This document shows, in pieces, positions 21,157 to 34,333 of a DNA stretch of 64,000 nt. The notes below the pieces were generated by a model. It was not told the origin of the DNA and did not search any database. It saw nothing but the letters and a program-made list of their open reading frames with translations. Made by a program: the position numbers and the translations under genes. This DNA comes from Cordia subcordata (lineage: Eukaryota; Streptophyta; Magnoliopsida; Boraginales; Cordiaceae): assembly GCA_028554755.1 (NCBI GenBank), contig JAPTOF010000004.1:19772001-19836000 (forward strand). The letters are read 5' to 3'. How positions within the stretch are numbered: position 1 is the stretch's first letter; every line of letters begins with the position of its first letter.

Positions 21157-22700
21157 CTACAAAAAGAGCATCCATCTAATCAAGCAGGGTTTAGATTCAC
21201 GCTTAGACAACAGATACTTCAAAGTTGCATGATCGGTGTAAACTACGACCTTAGACCCTAAAATGTATGATCGAAACTTATCAAGGGAGAACACTACTGC
21301 TAGAAGCTCTTTTTTAGTAGTGGTGTAATTTTTCTGAGCCTCATCTAGAGTCTTACTAGCATAGTAGATCACATGAGGCAACCTATCCTTACGTTGTCCT
21401 AATACAGCTCCTATGGCAAAATTTGTTGCATCACACATAATCTCAAAAGGAAGACTGTAATCAGGTGACTGGATGATAGGGGACGAGGACAACAAGGATT
21501 TAAGCCTATCAAAAGCTCTAGTGCACTTTTCATCAAACACAAATGAAACATCTTACGCTAAGAGCCTAGACAATGGACAGGCAATCTTGCTAAAATCCTT
21601 AACAAACCTACAATAGAAACCTGCATGGCCAAGGAAAGATCTCACATCCTTAACAGTCTTAGGAACGGGCAACTTCTTTATAAGCTCTACCTGGCTGGGT
21701 CAACTTGGATACCATCAGAAGACACTACATGACCCAAGACGATTCCTCTCTGCACCATAAAATGTGATTTCTCCCAACTCAGCATGAGATTCATCTTAAT
21801 ACAACGGTCTAGCACTAAAGACAGGTGACTAAGGCATTCATTAAAATTCACACCAAAGACTGAGAAATCATCCATGAAAATCTCTAAGTGCCTCTCAATC
21901 ATATCACTAAATATAGCCATCATACATCTTTGAAAAGTGGCAGGTGCATTGCAAAGACCGAACGGCATTCTCCTATAAGCAAATGTACCATAAGGGCAAG
22001 TAAACATAGTTTTCTCCTGATCATTGGGGAACACGGGGATTTGATTGTATCCCGAATATCCATCTAAAAAGCAATAACAACCATGACCAGCTACTCTATC
22101 CAAAATTTGGTCAAGGAAGGGTAATGGGAAGTGATCTTTTCTAGTCCTTGAGTTAAGCTTCCTATAATCTATGCACATTCTCCAACCCGTAGGGATTCGC
22201 GTAGGAACTAGCTCACCCTTATTATTCTCTATCACCGTGATCCCAGATTTTTTTGGTACTACTTGAACAGGACTAACTCACTCGCTATCAGAGATCGGAT
22301 AAATGATTCTTGTATCTAAGAGCTTAATAACCTCCTTTCTCACAACTTCACTCATATATGGATTAAGTCATCTTTGCATCTCACGAGAAGGTATTGCACC
22401 TTTTTCTAGATGAATCCTATGCATACAAATCGAAGGGTCTACACCTTTTAAATCACCAATCGTCCACCTTATGGCCTCCTTATAATTTCTAAGAATTCCT
22501 AGAAGACGCTTCTCATTCTCACTCGACAAATTAGATGCTATAATCACAGGAAAGGTCTCATCAGGTCCTAAGAATGCATACTTCAAGTGCTCAGGGAGGG
22601 GTTTGAACTCTAAAGATGGGGAGGACTTAACCGTAGGGGGATTGCTAGACACTTCTAAGAGAAGACACTTGGATTGACTAACCTCAATCAATTTCTCAGG
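21157..22700 (-). pseudogene. Athila-like reverse transcriptase and RNase H
   Basis: 22691-22368 is the linker before RT. 22235-21687 holds RT motifs: GWRMCIDYRKLN, FLDGYSGYNQI, FTCPYGTFAYRRMPFGLCNAPATF and the catalytic IFMDDFSVFG. 21540-21157 holds RNase [19 protein letters not shown], the active Glu in [10 protein letters not shown], and [12 protein letters not shown]. Stops and frame changes separate the pieces near 22370, 22240, 21690 and 21545. The Phe in F-MDD (Tyr in most retroelements) is typical of Athila. Confidence 0.9.
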
Positions 22701-22768
22701 CCTAGAGTCAATAGAAGTAGATGTGAAAGCTACATACTTGCTAACAAAAGACTCAGAATCAAACTGCT

Positions 22769-23300
22769 CTAAGATGCCTCAAGCTCAGCTAACTCATCCT
22801 CAACAAACAACTCGCAGGCATGCTCCTCTACACATGGATCTATAATATCAATAACAAAACACTCCTCCTCATCATCCATACCTATATTTGCTCTATTCGC
22901 TGCCTCCACGACTCTCATAATGGCCTTCAGATTCCCAAACTTAATCTCTAGTAACCCCGACTTACAATGAATGACTACATCAGCTGTAGCTAAGAAGGGG
23001 CGTCCTAAGAGAACATGTGAAGAGTGCTTAGTGTCATGGCCATAATCCATATCTAAGACAATGAAATCAACTAGATACACAAACTCTCCAGCTTGAACCA
23101 TGACATTCTCTACTATACCTTGCGGTCTCCGCTCGAATCTATCAGCTAACTGCAAAGTGACATACGTGGGAGATACTCCCCTAAACCTAGACGCTGGTAG
23201 ACTGAATAGGGAATTAGTTTTAGGCTAGACCCTAAATCTAAAAGAGCATGATCAATCGGGGTCTTTCTAATGCAACACGAAATAGTGAAAGCTCCTAGGT
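22769..23300 (-). pseudogene. Athila-like aspartic protease
   Basis: The catalytic region is ALLDLGSSLKLIPYSVYQ, at the end of the 23934-23146 frame, with the rest in the next frame (GIVENVMVQAGEFVYLVDFIV, VLLGRPFLATADVVI). A frame change near 23150 splits the domain. The DLGSS form of the active site is usual in Athila. Confidence 0.85.
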
Positions 23301-25425
23301 CTTTCAACTTGGGTGGGATACCCGAAGTGAAAATACTACTCATCTTTTCAGTGAGCTTAACTATTTTCAGCATGTGGGAATTGTTTCGCTTTCGTGTGCA
23401 TAGATCTTTGAAGAATTTTGCGTAAGCAGGAATAGACACAATAGCGTCAACTAGAGGAAGATTCACCTTAGGGTCTTTCAAGTGCTCTAAGATCTTATTC
23501 ATCCTAGTTTCTTCAACAGATCTGGGCTTCTCTAGCACGGCTGGAAAAGGTGCTCTAGGGACGACATCACTAGATTCTACGGACTGCTTCCCCTCCTTAT
23601 ATGGAAAGGTACTAATCTCATCTCTCTCTCTTATGGTCTCCTCTCTTTCTCTAATGGTCTCCTCTCTCTCATGGTCCCTAACCTCACTGGGCTTTATAGG
23701 AACACTAGGTGCAGACTCAATTGAATTTTCCTTCTCTCTCACCCCATTGTCAATGACTCTACCACTCCTAAGTGTAATAACTGCTTTTGCTTGTGCATGA
23801 GTGGTGTAAGAGGGATTAGAGAAAGAACTAGATTGACCTCTAGGGTTCACCTCAAGCTGGGCAGGCAATTTGCCTAGCTCCCTAGCACTCAACTGACTAG
23901 CTAATTGACCTAATTGGGCATCCATCTTAGCCATATGCTGCTGTTGTGACTAAAACATCTGTAATAGAAGATCAAACTTATTGTCGCTACTAGGCTGGTT
24001 AAAGGATGGTACAGGAAGTGAAGGTATAGACTGAATGGGAAGAGTGGGAACAAATGGGCGCTAGTCCTGTGGGACACCAGGAAGTTTAAATGGATTTATG
24101 TGATAAAAACCTGGTGGATTTGACTGAGTAGGACGCGGTTGCTACTAGAATGGGACCTGGGGTTGGGGAGACTCAAAGTGATTATTAAGCCAAGAAAACT
24201 TAGGGTTATCCCTCCACCCCAGATTGTATGTGTTCGAGTAAGGGTTATACTCTCGTGAGTACCACTGTGGAGCATGAACTTGCTCCTGAATGAATTCTGG
24301 AAACTGTGGTGCTAATGGGCAAGCTATGGTCTCATGGGATGACTCAGAACATAAGGCACATACCTCAACGATAGAAGGAGAAGACGACTATACTAGCTGA
24401 TTAGCCCTACAGCAGATGTAGGTGCTAGACCTAAAGAAATCAACTGGTCAAGCTTATGGGTCAATACTTCTACCTTAGCAGGAAAATCATGGGATGTGTC
24501 TACTTTATTAACTCCTCTCCTAGGATTACTCCTACTTGACCTATCCAACGCCATATTCTGAAAAGAGTCCTCAACAATGCGCTCTAAAATCCCCCAAGCA
24601 TCACTAGGTCTCAGATTATAGAATCCCCCACCCGACATGGCATTCACTATCATGTGTTAGGACTCGGTAAGACCCTTAAAGAAGTAATGCAGAAGATCAT
24701 GGGTACCGTACCCATGATATGGACACTGATGCAATAAATCATTATACCTCTTCCACGTCTCGTGGAAAGATTCAAACTCGTGCTGAGAGAAGGTCATAAT
24801 CGAAGCTCGAAGGTCAACGGTCTTAGCCATGGGATAAAATCTCTGATAGAATCAGGACTGGAGCTCATCCCAAGATGTAATAGCTCTATCATGCAAGGAT
24901 TGAAGCCATTGTTTGGCTTAATCCTTGAGGGAGAAAGGGAAAAGTCTGAGCCTAATATTCTCCTGAGACATATTTGGAAAATTGAAAGTAGAACAAATCT
25001 CCACAAAATCAGTGACATGAGCTAGAGGACTCTTATTACTCCTACCATAGAAAGACGGGAGCATAGCTAATATCCCATGCTTAATCTCAAAACTTGCCTC
25101 CCAAACCCGGTGGATGGATGGCCATACTAGTCTCAAAGGCATGAGGAAGAAAGTATTGCCTAAGGGTCATGTCATCGGCTACTTGGTGTGGATTTGGAAG
25201 CCTACGAAGCTCAACATTCTCATTACGTGGAACAACAGGAGGCGAAAAATGAGGAGGAAGGGGAGGATTATCATTCCTATTATGGGGAATAAGAGGAGGG
25301 AGATCATTTCTATTTTCTGCAATTCCACCTAGATTACGTTATAAGTTCCTAAAATGACGGTGAATTCTCTGTAGTTCAGGATTAAAAGGAACTAAGTCAG
25401 GTCTAAGTGAACGTCTACCAAGCAT
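23146..25425 (-). pseudogene. Athila-like gag
   Basis: It starts at ATG 25425. The reading is broken by several stops. Recognisable parts, in order: a Pro/Arg-rich N-terminus; the capsid-like segment (ILAMLPSFYGRSNKSP, AKQWLQSLHDRAITSWDEL, SFHETWKRYNDLL) at about 25110-24680; MSGGGFYNLRPSDAW at 24650-24580; and the C-terminal region with LGQLASQLSAR and ITLRSGRVIDNG at 23930-23720, followed by Glu/Arg-rich repeats (REETIRERE) at about 23690-23620. Gag would form the particle. Confidence 0.82.
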
Positions 25426-25700
25426 GCACAAAAAGAAATGAAATCTCCTTCAAACTCTTCAACCCCCAAAATTGCAATCCTAAATCTACAGCACAGTAAC
25501 CACAAGTCCTAAAAACTACAAAAGAAAAATAACACTAAATAGAAACGCTAAATCAAACAAAACACAATGTAAGAACAAAATAAAAATATCACAAAAATAA
25601 AAAAAGAACAACAAAAACTAAGACTAATACTAGAATAATAATAAAAATACCAAAGCACGTAACCAACTAGAACACACAAATCAAAGAAACCAACTGTGCC

Positions 25701-25718
25701 TCCCTGGCAACGGCGCCA
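25701..25718 (-). other. Athila-type primer-binding site
   Basis: The minus strand reads TGGCGCCGTTGCCAGGGA, the usual Athila/Tat-type primer site, six bases after the end of the 5' LTR at 25725. Confidence 0.85.
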
Positions 25719-25724
25719 AAAACT

Positions 25725-27185
25725 TGATGATGTTTTAAAAACCTGCAAGTGCATGGATCGGAAGTAGTGTAGTGTATGTAAGAGTATGGGTATCGTCTCC
25801 TCAGGGAGGCCTCTAACTATGGTTTATAAGTCCTATGTATCCTAGATTAACTACAAGTAGAAACGAAATTATTTATTTTTTTTGAGATTTTTTTTCGAAT
25901 TTTGAATTGAAGGGAACTCTAAACTATCCTATTAAAACTAAAGTGCATAAATTAAACTAAAAGGAAATGGAAAACAATGAGAAGAAAGCAATTAGGAACG
26001 ACTAGGGGAATTCGGTAATATGAGACGACCTAGGGTCGGATTACTTCCTCTGTTCGGCTAGTGATTGGACTAACTGTGGACCGTAGACAATCAATAGCTC
26101 TAGTGCTTTAGTTGGTTAGCTAGCCTTATTACCCTTAATTAAAGGTGCACTCCTATCCCTAAACGGGCCCTTTCTAGAGCATAGGTTTCTCCTCCTAATT
26201 AAGGCTCTGCAACTATACCATTAACCTAAGTGATTGACTAATCCAAGTTAATTAATTCACACCCATTAACTTTGTTTCAAACTAAGAATGGAACCAATTA
26301 ATCTTAAGCCTATTCAAGCACAATTAGCAAATCTAACAAGCGATAGATCATGGCTCACACATTAACAATGTTACATGCTAAGCGCAAGACCAATAATCAT
26401 AAACAATTTCAAAACAAGCTTGCATAAACTCTCTTGGGACTTTCAACAAACACATAGACATGTTATATTAAAGTCATCAACAATTTTCCACAAGTTATGC
26501 AATGATCATGCTTCACAAAATCCATAAAGTCAAAATCCAACACTAAGCCATAACATAATCCGTAATCCAACCCTAGCATAAAACAATTAGTTCAACACGC
26601 TAAAAGAAAGAGAGCAAAACTGAAATTTAATATCAAAAACAGCAATTCCATGTCCAAAAAATTAAATCTCAAGCTTAGAACCTCTTTCCGCTTCAATTTC
26701 GCTCAAATTCAACTTCAAAATGCAATTTTCAGCAATGAAATCCAACTTGACAGCAACTTCTCTGCACCAATTCTGCACCAATTTAGCTCTCTTTTTAGCC
26801 CCAAAACAGCCCCAAAACAGCCCCAAAACCTGCAGAAATAAGCACATAAATAGTGTATTTATAAAGCCCTAATTAGTAGAAAGCAAACTCAAATAAAAGA
26901 ACAAGCAAAATCTCTTGTTTCTGCAGCTTTTTGGACTAATTTCTGCACTTTTTCTTGCAAAAAGGCTTGCTGGAATTTGCCTCTTTTTACCCCCAAATCA
27001 ACCCTAAAAATTCTCCTTTTGTGTGTGAATGTGTGAGAGTATGTATGTGAGATTATGTGTGTGTTTGGTGCTGAAAAGAGGGACGAAAATAGAAAAAATT
27101 TGGGCTGATGCGGTGCTTCTCTTTTTTTCTCGTTCTTGGCTGCTTTCTTTTTTTCTTCTCTTCTCCCCCCATCTTGTTGATGAGT

Positions 27186-27230
<45 letters not shown>

Positions 27231-27709
27231 CTGTGTTTTTTGTGCCCTAAAGAAAGAAAATAAAAGGAAAAAAGAAAAGTAGAGTTCAAGTCATTAGTTA
27301 ATATGATATATAATATACTCTCTATTAGCTTATGTATTATAATATTCTAACTATGGCCTAAACCCTAGAGCTTAATTAATTATGTCCTAAACTAATTTAG
27401 TGAACTCTAATTTAACTAACTAAAATTCCTAGAATCCTAATTCTAATTATTTAATATCTTAATTCTAATCTAACTGAGCTAACTTATGAATTTAATTTCC
27501 TAATTCCTAATTAATCAAAATTATTATATATAAAAAATGAAAATAGAATAGAAAACACATAAAACGATAAAAAAATGATACACCACACATAAATACTCAA
27601 TGAGACCCAATAATCACTCAGAAACTCGAAATAGACAAAATTAACATCAAAACACGTACTCAAACACGCTCAAAATCATGCAATTTACACTACAAAAACA
27701 CACACATCA
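25725..27709 (-). repeat. 5' LTR of the Athila-like element (about 1985 bp)
   Basis: The minus-strand LTR runs from TGATGTGTGTG (27709) to AACATCATCA (25725). The upstream boundary is set by the primer site, the other end by the match to the 3' LTR stump. It contains a (TA)n run and no host gene; short frames inside are not genes. Confidence 0.8.
27188..27227. repeat. (TA)n microsatellite
   Basis: About 40 bases of pure alternating AT inside the Athila-like LTR. Confidence 0.95.
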
Positions 27710-27993
27710 CAATCATATTGCTTCCCTCCAAAATGCAAATGCTCCACATGCTAACATGTGTCTATATTTGTAACACTAGCAAAACAGCTCATCTTGCATG
27801 TAAGTTTCTTGTCCAACACAACTCACTAATAAAAAATTTAAAAATTTTAGCACTTGTCAACTGTCTTGCACATTTTGTCCACTTACCCAAACACAATAGC
27901 AATAACCACTCTTTAGCATAAAGTCCAACCCCTAATCATTTACTTTTCCCATGTTTCAATTATTTTCATAGTTAAAAACAAATATAAGAAGTT

Positions 27994-28408
27994 TGTAAGT
28001 GTAATATATGATTGATACATGAATTTACAATATAAAATTCGGAGACATAATTGATAGCGGAAGGACGTAACTGTTTGAACTATTATTGTTAAAGAATTGT
28101 TGTTGAAGAAGAAATTGTCACACAGTCTAGGCTTAGATCTTCCTCTCCTTGCTTTACTCAATATTAATAGATGCTTATGGAAACAACTATTAGTTTAAGA
28201 GTAGGAGAGGACATTGCTTTCTGACGGTCTTACCTATAAAAGGATTAATCAGAATATATGGGCCTACGCACAAAAGAACAGTATAGATTTATGAGGTGTG
28301 ATGAAGCAAATATGATCACAGAGCCAACTTGTGAACCAGATATTCAGCCTACTTTATAAAACTAAAAATAATTAATGATAGTCCACTTTAAAGAGAAATT
28401 TTCCAACA
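27994..28408 (-). repeat. 3' LTR of the copia element
   Basis: About 415 bp, TGTTGGAAAATTTC at its start (28408, minus strand) and CTTACA at its end. It aligns along its whole length with 34606-35036 (for example ATATGATCACAGAGCCAACTTGTGAAC against ATATGATCACGGAGCTAACTTGTGAAC). Confidence 0.88.
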
Positions 28409-29190
28409 GTATTCCACTTGGGCAACGTTAATTGTTTTATTTTATTTTCAAAAATTTTAAGAAAAGCAATTATTAGGCTAAATAGGAAATAGAATGTGTC
28501 CACAATTTTAAAATATTTTGATTCACAAGATTACACCTCGAGCACATATCCGGACCAAAAATATTTTCAAATATTGAATCATGACAGTCATAGTGTTTCA
28601 TATTAACACAAGACTTGCCATGGTGACAAATGTCATCCAACTTAATTGTCATTGACCAAACATATAGCAAGGTAGCAAGAAACTATCACCAATATGTCAA
28701 CAAAATGTGCTATTTCTTTGTCAGTCCTCCACATGATTTCTCCAATATTGGCATTCAAAGCAAGAAAAATCTATTATTCTTATTCTCACAAAATAGCGTT
28801 CAACATGCTAGAGGAAAGATCACATATCCTCACAAAATGACATTCAACAGACCAGAGCAAAGATTATTTTTAACCTCACAAAACGACGATCAACATGCCA
28901 GAGGTCAGAATACATATCTCCAACCAAAATGTGTCCTTATGGAGATATTAAACTCAATAGGAGATCTTATCACAATGGACACCAAACACAAGATCCTCAA
29001 CAGAACATGAATATGAGTAAATTACAATATACAATTATGTTGTAAACCACAAAACAATATGCTATTGTACAAATGCATTAATGCGCAAAACAAAACATAA
29101 AATAACGAGAACATCTAACAGTACATGATGATATAAAGCTCCCACTAGACAATAGCATCAAAAGATTGTAAAAAACCATATTCTTAACAT
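28409..29190. other. non-coding 3' end of the copia element
   Basis: No ORF recognised between RNase H and the 3' LTR. CACAAAATGNCNTTCAACA-type units recur three times at 28785-28900, an imperfect short repeat. Confidence 0.4.
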
Positions 29191-29199
29191 GTTTCACAA

Positions 29200-29600
29200 A
29201 AATCATAAGTCAAAGACCTTTGAATAAGAAGTCAACTAACATGTCATCAATGGCAATTTGTTATATATGAATGCCATCACTTTTGACAAAATCTTTGACT
29301 ACCAAAAACTTGATATTTATATGCTTGCAAGTTTCAATATTCTTATTATTCTTTGAGAATAGAACAACAACTCTATTATCACAACAAATCTTAATAGATC
29401 TAGCAACATAATTTATAAGTCTTAAAACTAGATATCATGTTCTTAAACCACATGGCATTAGATAAGGCTCCATAACAAGCCACAACTTTGCATAGTTGAA
29501 GAGGCATTAAATTGTTATTTAGCACTCTTCCAAGACATAGCCTCTCTGGCTAACACAAGATATACCCAAAAGTAGATTTTCAATTATTTTAGCATCTAAC
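29200..29600 (-). pseudogene. copia RNase H remnant
   Basis: The minus strand carries the end of a copia RNase H: ICCDNRVVVLFSKNNK, ETCKHINIKFLVVKDFV and, later, DDMLVDFLFKGL, which correspond to the family's catalytic DN, HIDIKYH-like and DPLTKGL-like stretches. Frame changes and stops are frequent. Confidence 0.75.
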
Positions 29601-29879
29601 ATAATCAGAGTTAGAATATCCAACCAACTCTAGATAATCTATTTTATAGTAAACAAGCATATAATTTTTGATCTTTTATGGCATTTCAATACCTTTTCAG
29701 TAACAACACAAAAGTCCCTTCCAGGATTTATCATCAATCAAAAACTTTTATCACAAAAGCGATATCAAGTATAGTGCATACTAGATTATACAATAGTCTC
29801 TCAACAGCACTACCACAAGGTATATCTTTCATAGAATTCCTCTCTATATCATTTTGAGGATATTGCTTCAATTTGAGTT

Positions 29880-30400
29880 GATCACTTTTTACAACAAATG
29901 CACACAAGACTTACAATTTTTCACACCAAAAAGTTCTGAAAACTCAATCAATGTAAGTCTTTCGTAAAAGATTCTAAAATTCCAAGAGACTTATTTCAAT
30001 AAAACTTAGTGCCAAGAACAAAAGAAACCTCCTCAAGATCTGTCAAATTGAAAGCCTTAAGTAAATATTGTTTAGTCTCATGAAGCATACCCAAGTCATA
30101 TATAACTAGCAGAATATCATCAGCATGCAATGTTCAAAAGATAAATTTACTCCCATTGATCTTGAGGTAAATCTTGAGGTATATATATATCACTATTGAG
30201 AAAAACTATTTTCACATCCATTTGATATAACTCTAGGTCAAAATATGCCACAGGAGCCATTAATAGCTCAAAGAATATTTTATAAAAACATGTGAAAAAA
30301 AAAGATTTTATTGTAATCTATATATTTTCTTTGGGTAAAGCCTTTTGTTACTAATCTCGCTTTTGGCCGTCAATCTTCTCTAAGGGATCTTTCTTGGTCT
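29880..30400 (-). pseudogene. copia reverse transcriptase remnant with internal deletion
   Basis: The minus strand reads YQMDVKIVFLNS, equal to the family's QMDVKTAFLNG box, and only about 25 codons later CDDILLVIYDLGMLHETK, the region around the catalytic DD. In intact copia RT these are some 70-80 residues apart, so the central palm has been deleted around 30110-30180. LTDLEEVSFVLG follows. Confidence 0.75.
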
Positions 30401-30979
30401 TGAAGACCCATTTGCAACTAATAAGATTATGGCCTTTAAGAAGATCAACAAGTTCCCAAATTCATTTCTATCATAGGTTGCATCCCATCTTTCATAGCAT
30501 GCAAGTAAATGACATAATCATTACAGATGGAAGGTGTCCTTTCTCTGGTGGACCTTTTCAAATGTTGTTCGTCATCAGTCTCATGAGGTTGTCAGCTCTC
30601 AACACGTAGATCGTTATTAGCTATAACATGATAATCTATTATAGGGTACCTGCTAATATCTTGTCTTTCAATTTGAGCAGAATATTAGCTTGACTATTTA
30701 TTAGTAGTAGAAATGAGACAATTTCTCTATCATTATCCTTAGTAGTAGGTTGAGGACATACAACATTACCAACATCCAATTCTAAGAATTTGGACATTTG
30801 AGATTTGACAATCCTAGAAACATATATAGGAGAGTAAAACCTATATTATTTCAAATGAGCTAAATTCCCAATGAAACAACGAATAGTCTTGAGGTCAGTG
30901 GTTTTCTCATTTGGAAATCCTTACCTAAAGAGGATAACCCTAACTTGAAAATCAGTCAAACTAGGTTTTTTTCTAACCA

Positions 30980-31900
30980 AATTCAAAAAATGAGCCTTAG
31001 GGACAAACTTGCTGGAAACATAGTTAAGCATTTAACAAGTTATTTTAATGGCTTCATCCTGAAGGTACGCTAGTAGGTTAGTAACACTCATCATGCTCCT
31101 TATCATATCCTTAAAGGCGTATTTTTACCTTTCGATCACACCATTTTACTTAAGGATACTAAGCATAGTATACTAGCAATAATCCCATAACTTTATAAGT
31201 ACTTGGTGAACGACCCTATATGTTGTCCAGAGACCCATGCCTACCATAATACTTATCTCTTCTATCAAATCCACCAATTTTAATAACCTTCCCAAGTTGT
31301 TTTTCTACCTCTATCTTAAAACTTTAAATTTGTCAATAGCTTTAGGTTTCTCTAATTAGATAGAAGTATCTATAATAAGAAAAGTCATCAATGAATGTAA
31401 CAAAATATTATTACCACACAATATAATAGAATAAGATCTAGTAGTATCTATGTTTATCACTTATAAAAGGCGAAATTGCAAGTAGCATATTTCTTTTAAC
31501 TTTAGTTTATTACCGCACAATATAACAGAAGAAGATCTAGTAGTATCTATATTTATCACTTCTAAAAGACAAAATTGCAGGTAGCATATTTTTTTTTAAC
31601 TTTAGTGCGCTTACCCCTAATGCACCCACTACAAGTTTCAAAATCATCAAACATTCAGAGAAGATAAAATATCATTGTTAATGAGTCTTTCAACTCTTTC
31701 TTTAGAAATATGATCTAACTTTTTATGCCATAGTAAAGAAGAAGTTTCTTTAATTAAACTCCATTTAGAAGCAAAATTTTCTGCTTGAAAAGAGTCATGA
31801 GAACTTCTTGGGAAAAAACACAATTGGTATAAACCATTTGATAAAACACATACACCAACAATTCTAGAATTGAAAAACAATTGTGTTTGACCATTTCTAA
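30980..31900 (-). pseudogene. copia integrase and GAG-pre-integrase remnant
   Basis: The open stretch 31880-31647 contains LWHKKLDHISKERVERLINN, the GAG-pre-integrase motif; FETCSGCIRGK (Zn-binding CxxC) follows near 31630. The integrase core downstream to about 30980 is too decayed to mark its catalytic residues with confidence. Confidence 0.72.
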
Positions 31901-32099
31901 AGTTAAAATCCTAACCAATCTTGTATAAAACGAAAATAGAAATCAAGTTCCATCCAAAACACGACATCTAGAAAATATTTTTTAAAACAAATTCAAAACT
32001 AGTTTTTAAACATAGTCTAACAGTGCCAATCTGAGACTCTAATCCACTTGTCTCTCATCTATTTTCTCTTTCTCTAACCAAAATTGAACTTGTGCAATG

Positions 32100-32200
32100 A
32101 GCTCTTTTGTGACCTTTTCTTACAAAAGTAAGAGTTCTTATCAAACTTAGTGATAGCAAATTTGGGACCTCTTACATTGTGATTTCAATCTAGATTTGAC
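32100..32200 (-). pseudogene. copia gag zinc-knuckle remnant
   Basis: The minus strand around 32100-32140 reads a decayed CCHC-type stretch (FCKKRSQKSSLHK), matching the place of the gag zinc knuckle between gag and GAG-pre-integrase. Low information, but the order is right. Confidence 0.4.
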
Positions 32201-32366
32201 TTTTACCACCCTTTTTAAAACCATGACTTCTCCTAGGAACATGACCCTTAGAATTCGAGGTATTAACATTATAAGAATAGGGCTTAAGATTGGAAGAAAC
32301 TATAGAATCTTTAGGTTTCTACCCTTAATTTTTGTTTTCCTCAACAACAGAATGGGTAAATTTTGG

Positions 32367-32575
32367 TCATCAATAGTCCAAGATTCCGTGGTATTTCTCT
32401 CTTATAGTTATTAAAAGTTCTTTCACATTCTTATGGTTGTCGATACTCCAAGATTCCTTGGTATTTCTCTCCTATAGCTATTAAGAGTTATTTCACATTC
32501 TTATGGTTGTCGATACTCCAAGATTCCTTGGTATTTCTCTCCTATAGCTATTAAGAGTTCTTTCACATTCTTAGT
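32367..32575. repeat. 70-bp tandem repeat, three copies
   Basis: Three head-to-tail units of about 70 bp, each holding CCAAGATTCC-TGGTATTTCTC and CTATTAA-AGTT-TTTCACATTC. The last two are almost identical (one or two differences) and the first is more diverged. It lies in the gag region of the dead copia element and arose after insertion, or by replication slippage. Confidence 0.9.
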
Positions 32576-32599
32576 TCAAAACAAGCCATTCACTAAATA

Positions 32600-34287
32600 T
32601 TCAGTTATGGTCTCTTCATAGTTGTTAAGGCAAGATAGTTGGACCTTTCCTATTGCCGATTATATTCCCCTTTCTTTATCACTATTTTTATCAACCAAAG
32701 CAGCATGTGCATCAAAATATAATGCCAAGTCAATATCAACTATACTCAGATAAAACCCAATATCTGCTTTTATTTCATAATGATTTTATCCATTTAAGAC
32801 ATCATAGTAATGATTGTTTAAAGCTAAGGAAACAATCCAGGAAAAGAATGCAATATTAATAAACATTATACATGCATGCTATATTACAAAAGCAAGCATT
32901 ATAAACAAAAGAGTCTAAGCACATCATTGTCATATCCATCTTTGGGCAGATAATTCAACATGTAAATAGACACTCTTTTAACATAAAGTAATACATATAA
33001 AATCACCCCACTAAAAGAAAAGTTAACCACCTTTGGACAATTGAGCTCCCTAACAACATTGTAATCTTCGTCCATATTTTATGATTATGCTACAGGGCTA
33101 AAGTCATTTAATGATCTCTTTTAGGAGATTATTGCGCACTTTATCATTGCAGTTTCCAAACAAAATGAGAAAAGCCATAGATTTAATTGAGAAAATTACT
33201 TTGGTGAATTTACCAACTTAAATCTATGCTGTTAACTCATTGGAAAAAATTAATACTTAATACAATTACAAAAGGCTATGTATATACTTGATCACACAAT
33301 ATGAAATACTTCTATATAATGTGTCTTAGTGATCAACTTAAAATTGTATTCCTCAAAATTTAAAATTATTTAACATTCAACATGGCACATATAAACAATT
33401 TGATAATAAAAAATATATGATAGCTATAAAATTTGAATTAAATTCAATATATGTAACATTTGGATTCATTTACAGAAAATCCATACTCAACAATTAGAAT
33501 TAACAAAAAGTATATTGTTCCCAAATAAATACTAATTTTGTTTAAAACTCATTCCAAAATATCAATAAGCCCAATTAATTAATAATGAATTAGTCCAATA
33601 ACAATTATGCTACTAATATGGCTGTTAACAAAATACTACCAACATCATCTAAATGATATATCAGCATGCACTAGGTCCCACGATATACACATATGTTAGT
33701 CACCAAAGGAAACATTCTTTTTATTTTTTTTTAATGCATGTATTGATTTATTAATGAGATTTTACCAATTTCCCGTCGCTGAGGACAATGACTTTGAACA
33801 TGGTTCGTTTCTACAAAACAGAACAAAGCTTTTTTCTTTGATAATTTATTTTTTCTTTTTTTAAAAGAACCATAAATAGACAATGATTCTAATTGTGGTC
33901 AATAGCAGAAGTAGAGAAAGTAATTAGTTATAAATCTTTCAAACTCTGAGCACTACAAGACAAAATAAATATATTTATAGAGAATTTAATTAATGATGAT
34001 ATTTGTGTTAGAACAAGGGCAACATTAATAAAAAGAACAAGTTCCGCCATGAACCAAAAATATGTAATGTCTCCATTCTGCCATATGCTTTACTTTTTCT
34101 CCTTTTTTTTTAAACAATTCTCAATTACTTGAAAAGAAAAAGAGAATAACTAAGACCTGTATCTACATGCTAATACGATTGAAAAATATAGGCATATACA
34201 TATATAAGCATAACATGGTTAGAAGTTATCTAAAGTTAAACCAAGATGGCAAAGAACATCAAGAAGCCGACATGAAATCAACCTTTG

Positions 34288-34333
<46 letters not shown>

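Larger units (their letters stand above)
17870..27709 (-). mobile_element. Athila-like Ty3/gypsy element, degenerate
   Basis: In minus-strand order: long 5' LTR (27709-25725), primer site, gag, protease, RT, RNase H, integrase, a non-coding 3' region and a 66-bp stump of 3' LTR. The primer site TGGCGCCGTTGCC, the LRSGR motif and the RT box FMDDFSVFG point to the Athila branch. A TRIM is nested in the integrase. All ORFs carry stops or frame changes. The full element would have been near 12 kb; most of the 3' LTR is lost. Confidence 0.88.

Noticed and set aside
32367..32575. CRISPR-like array
   Set aside because: Whole 70-bp units repeat with no unique spacers; it is a minisatellite in a plant retrotransposon.
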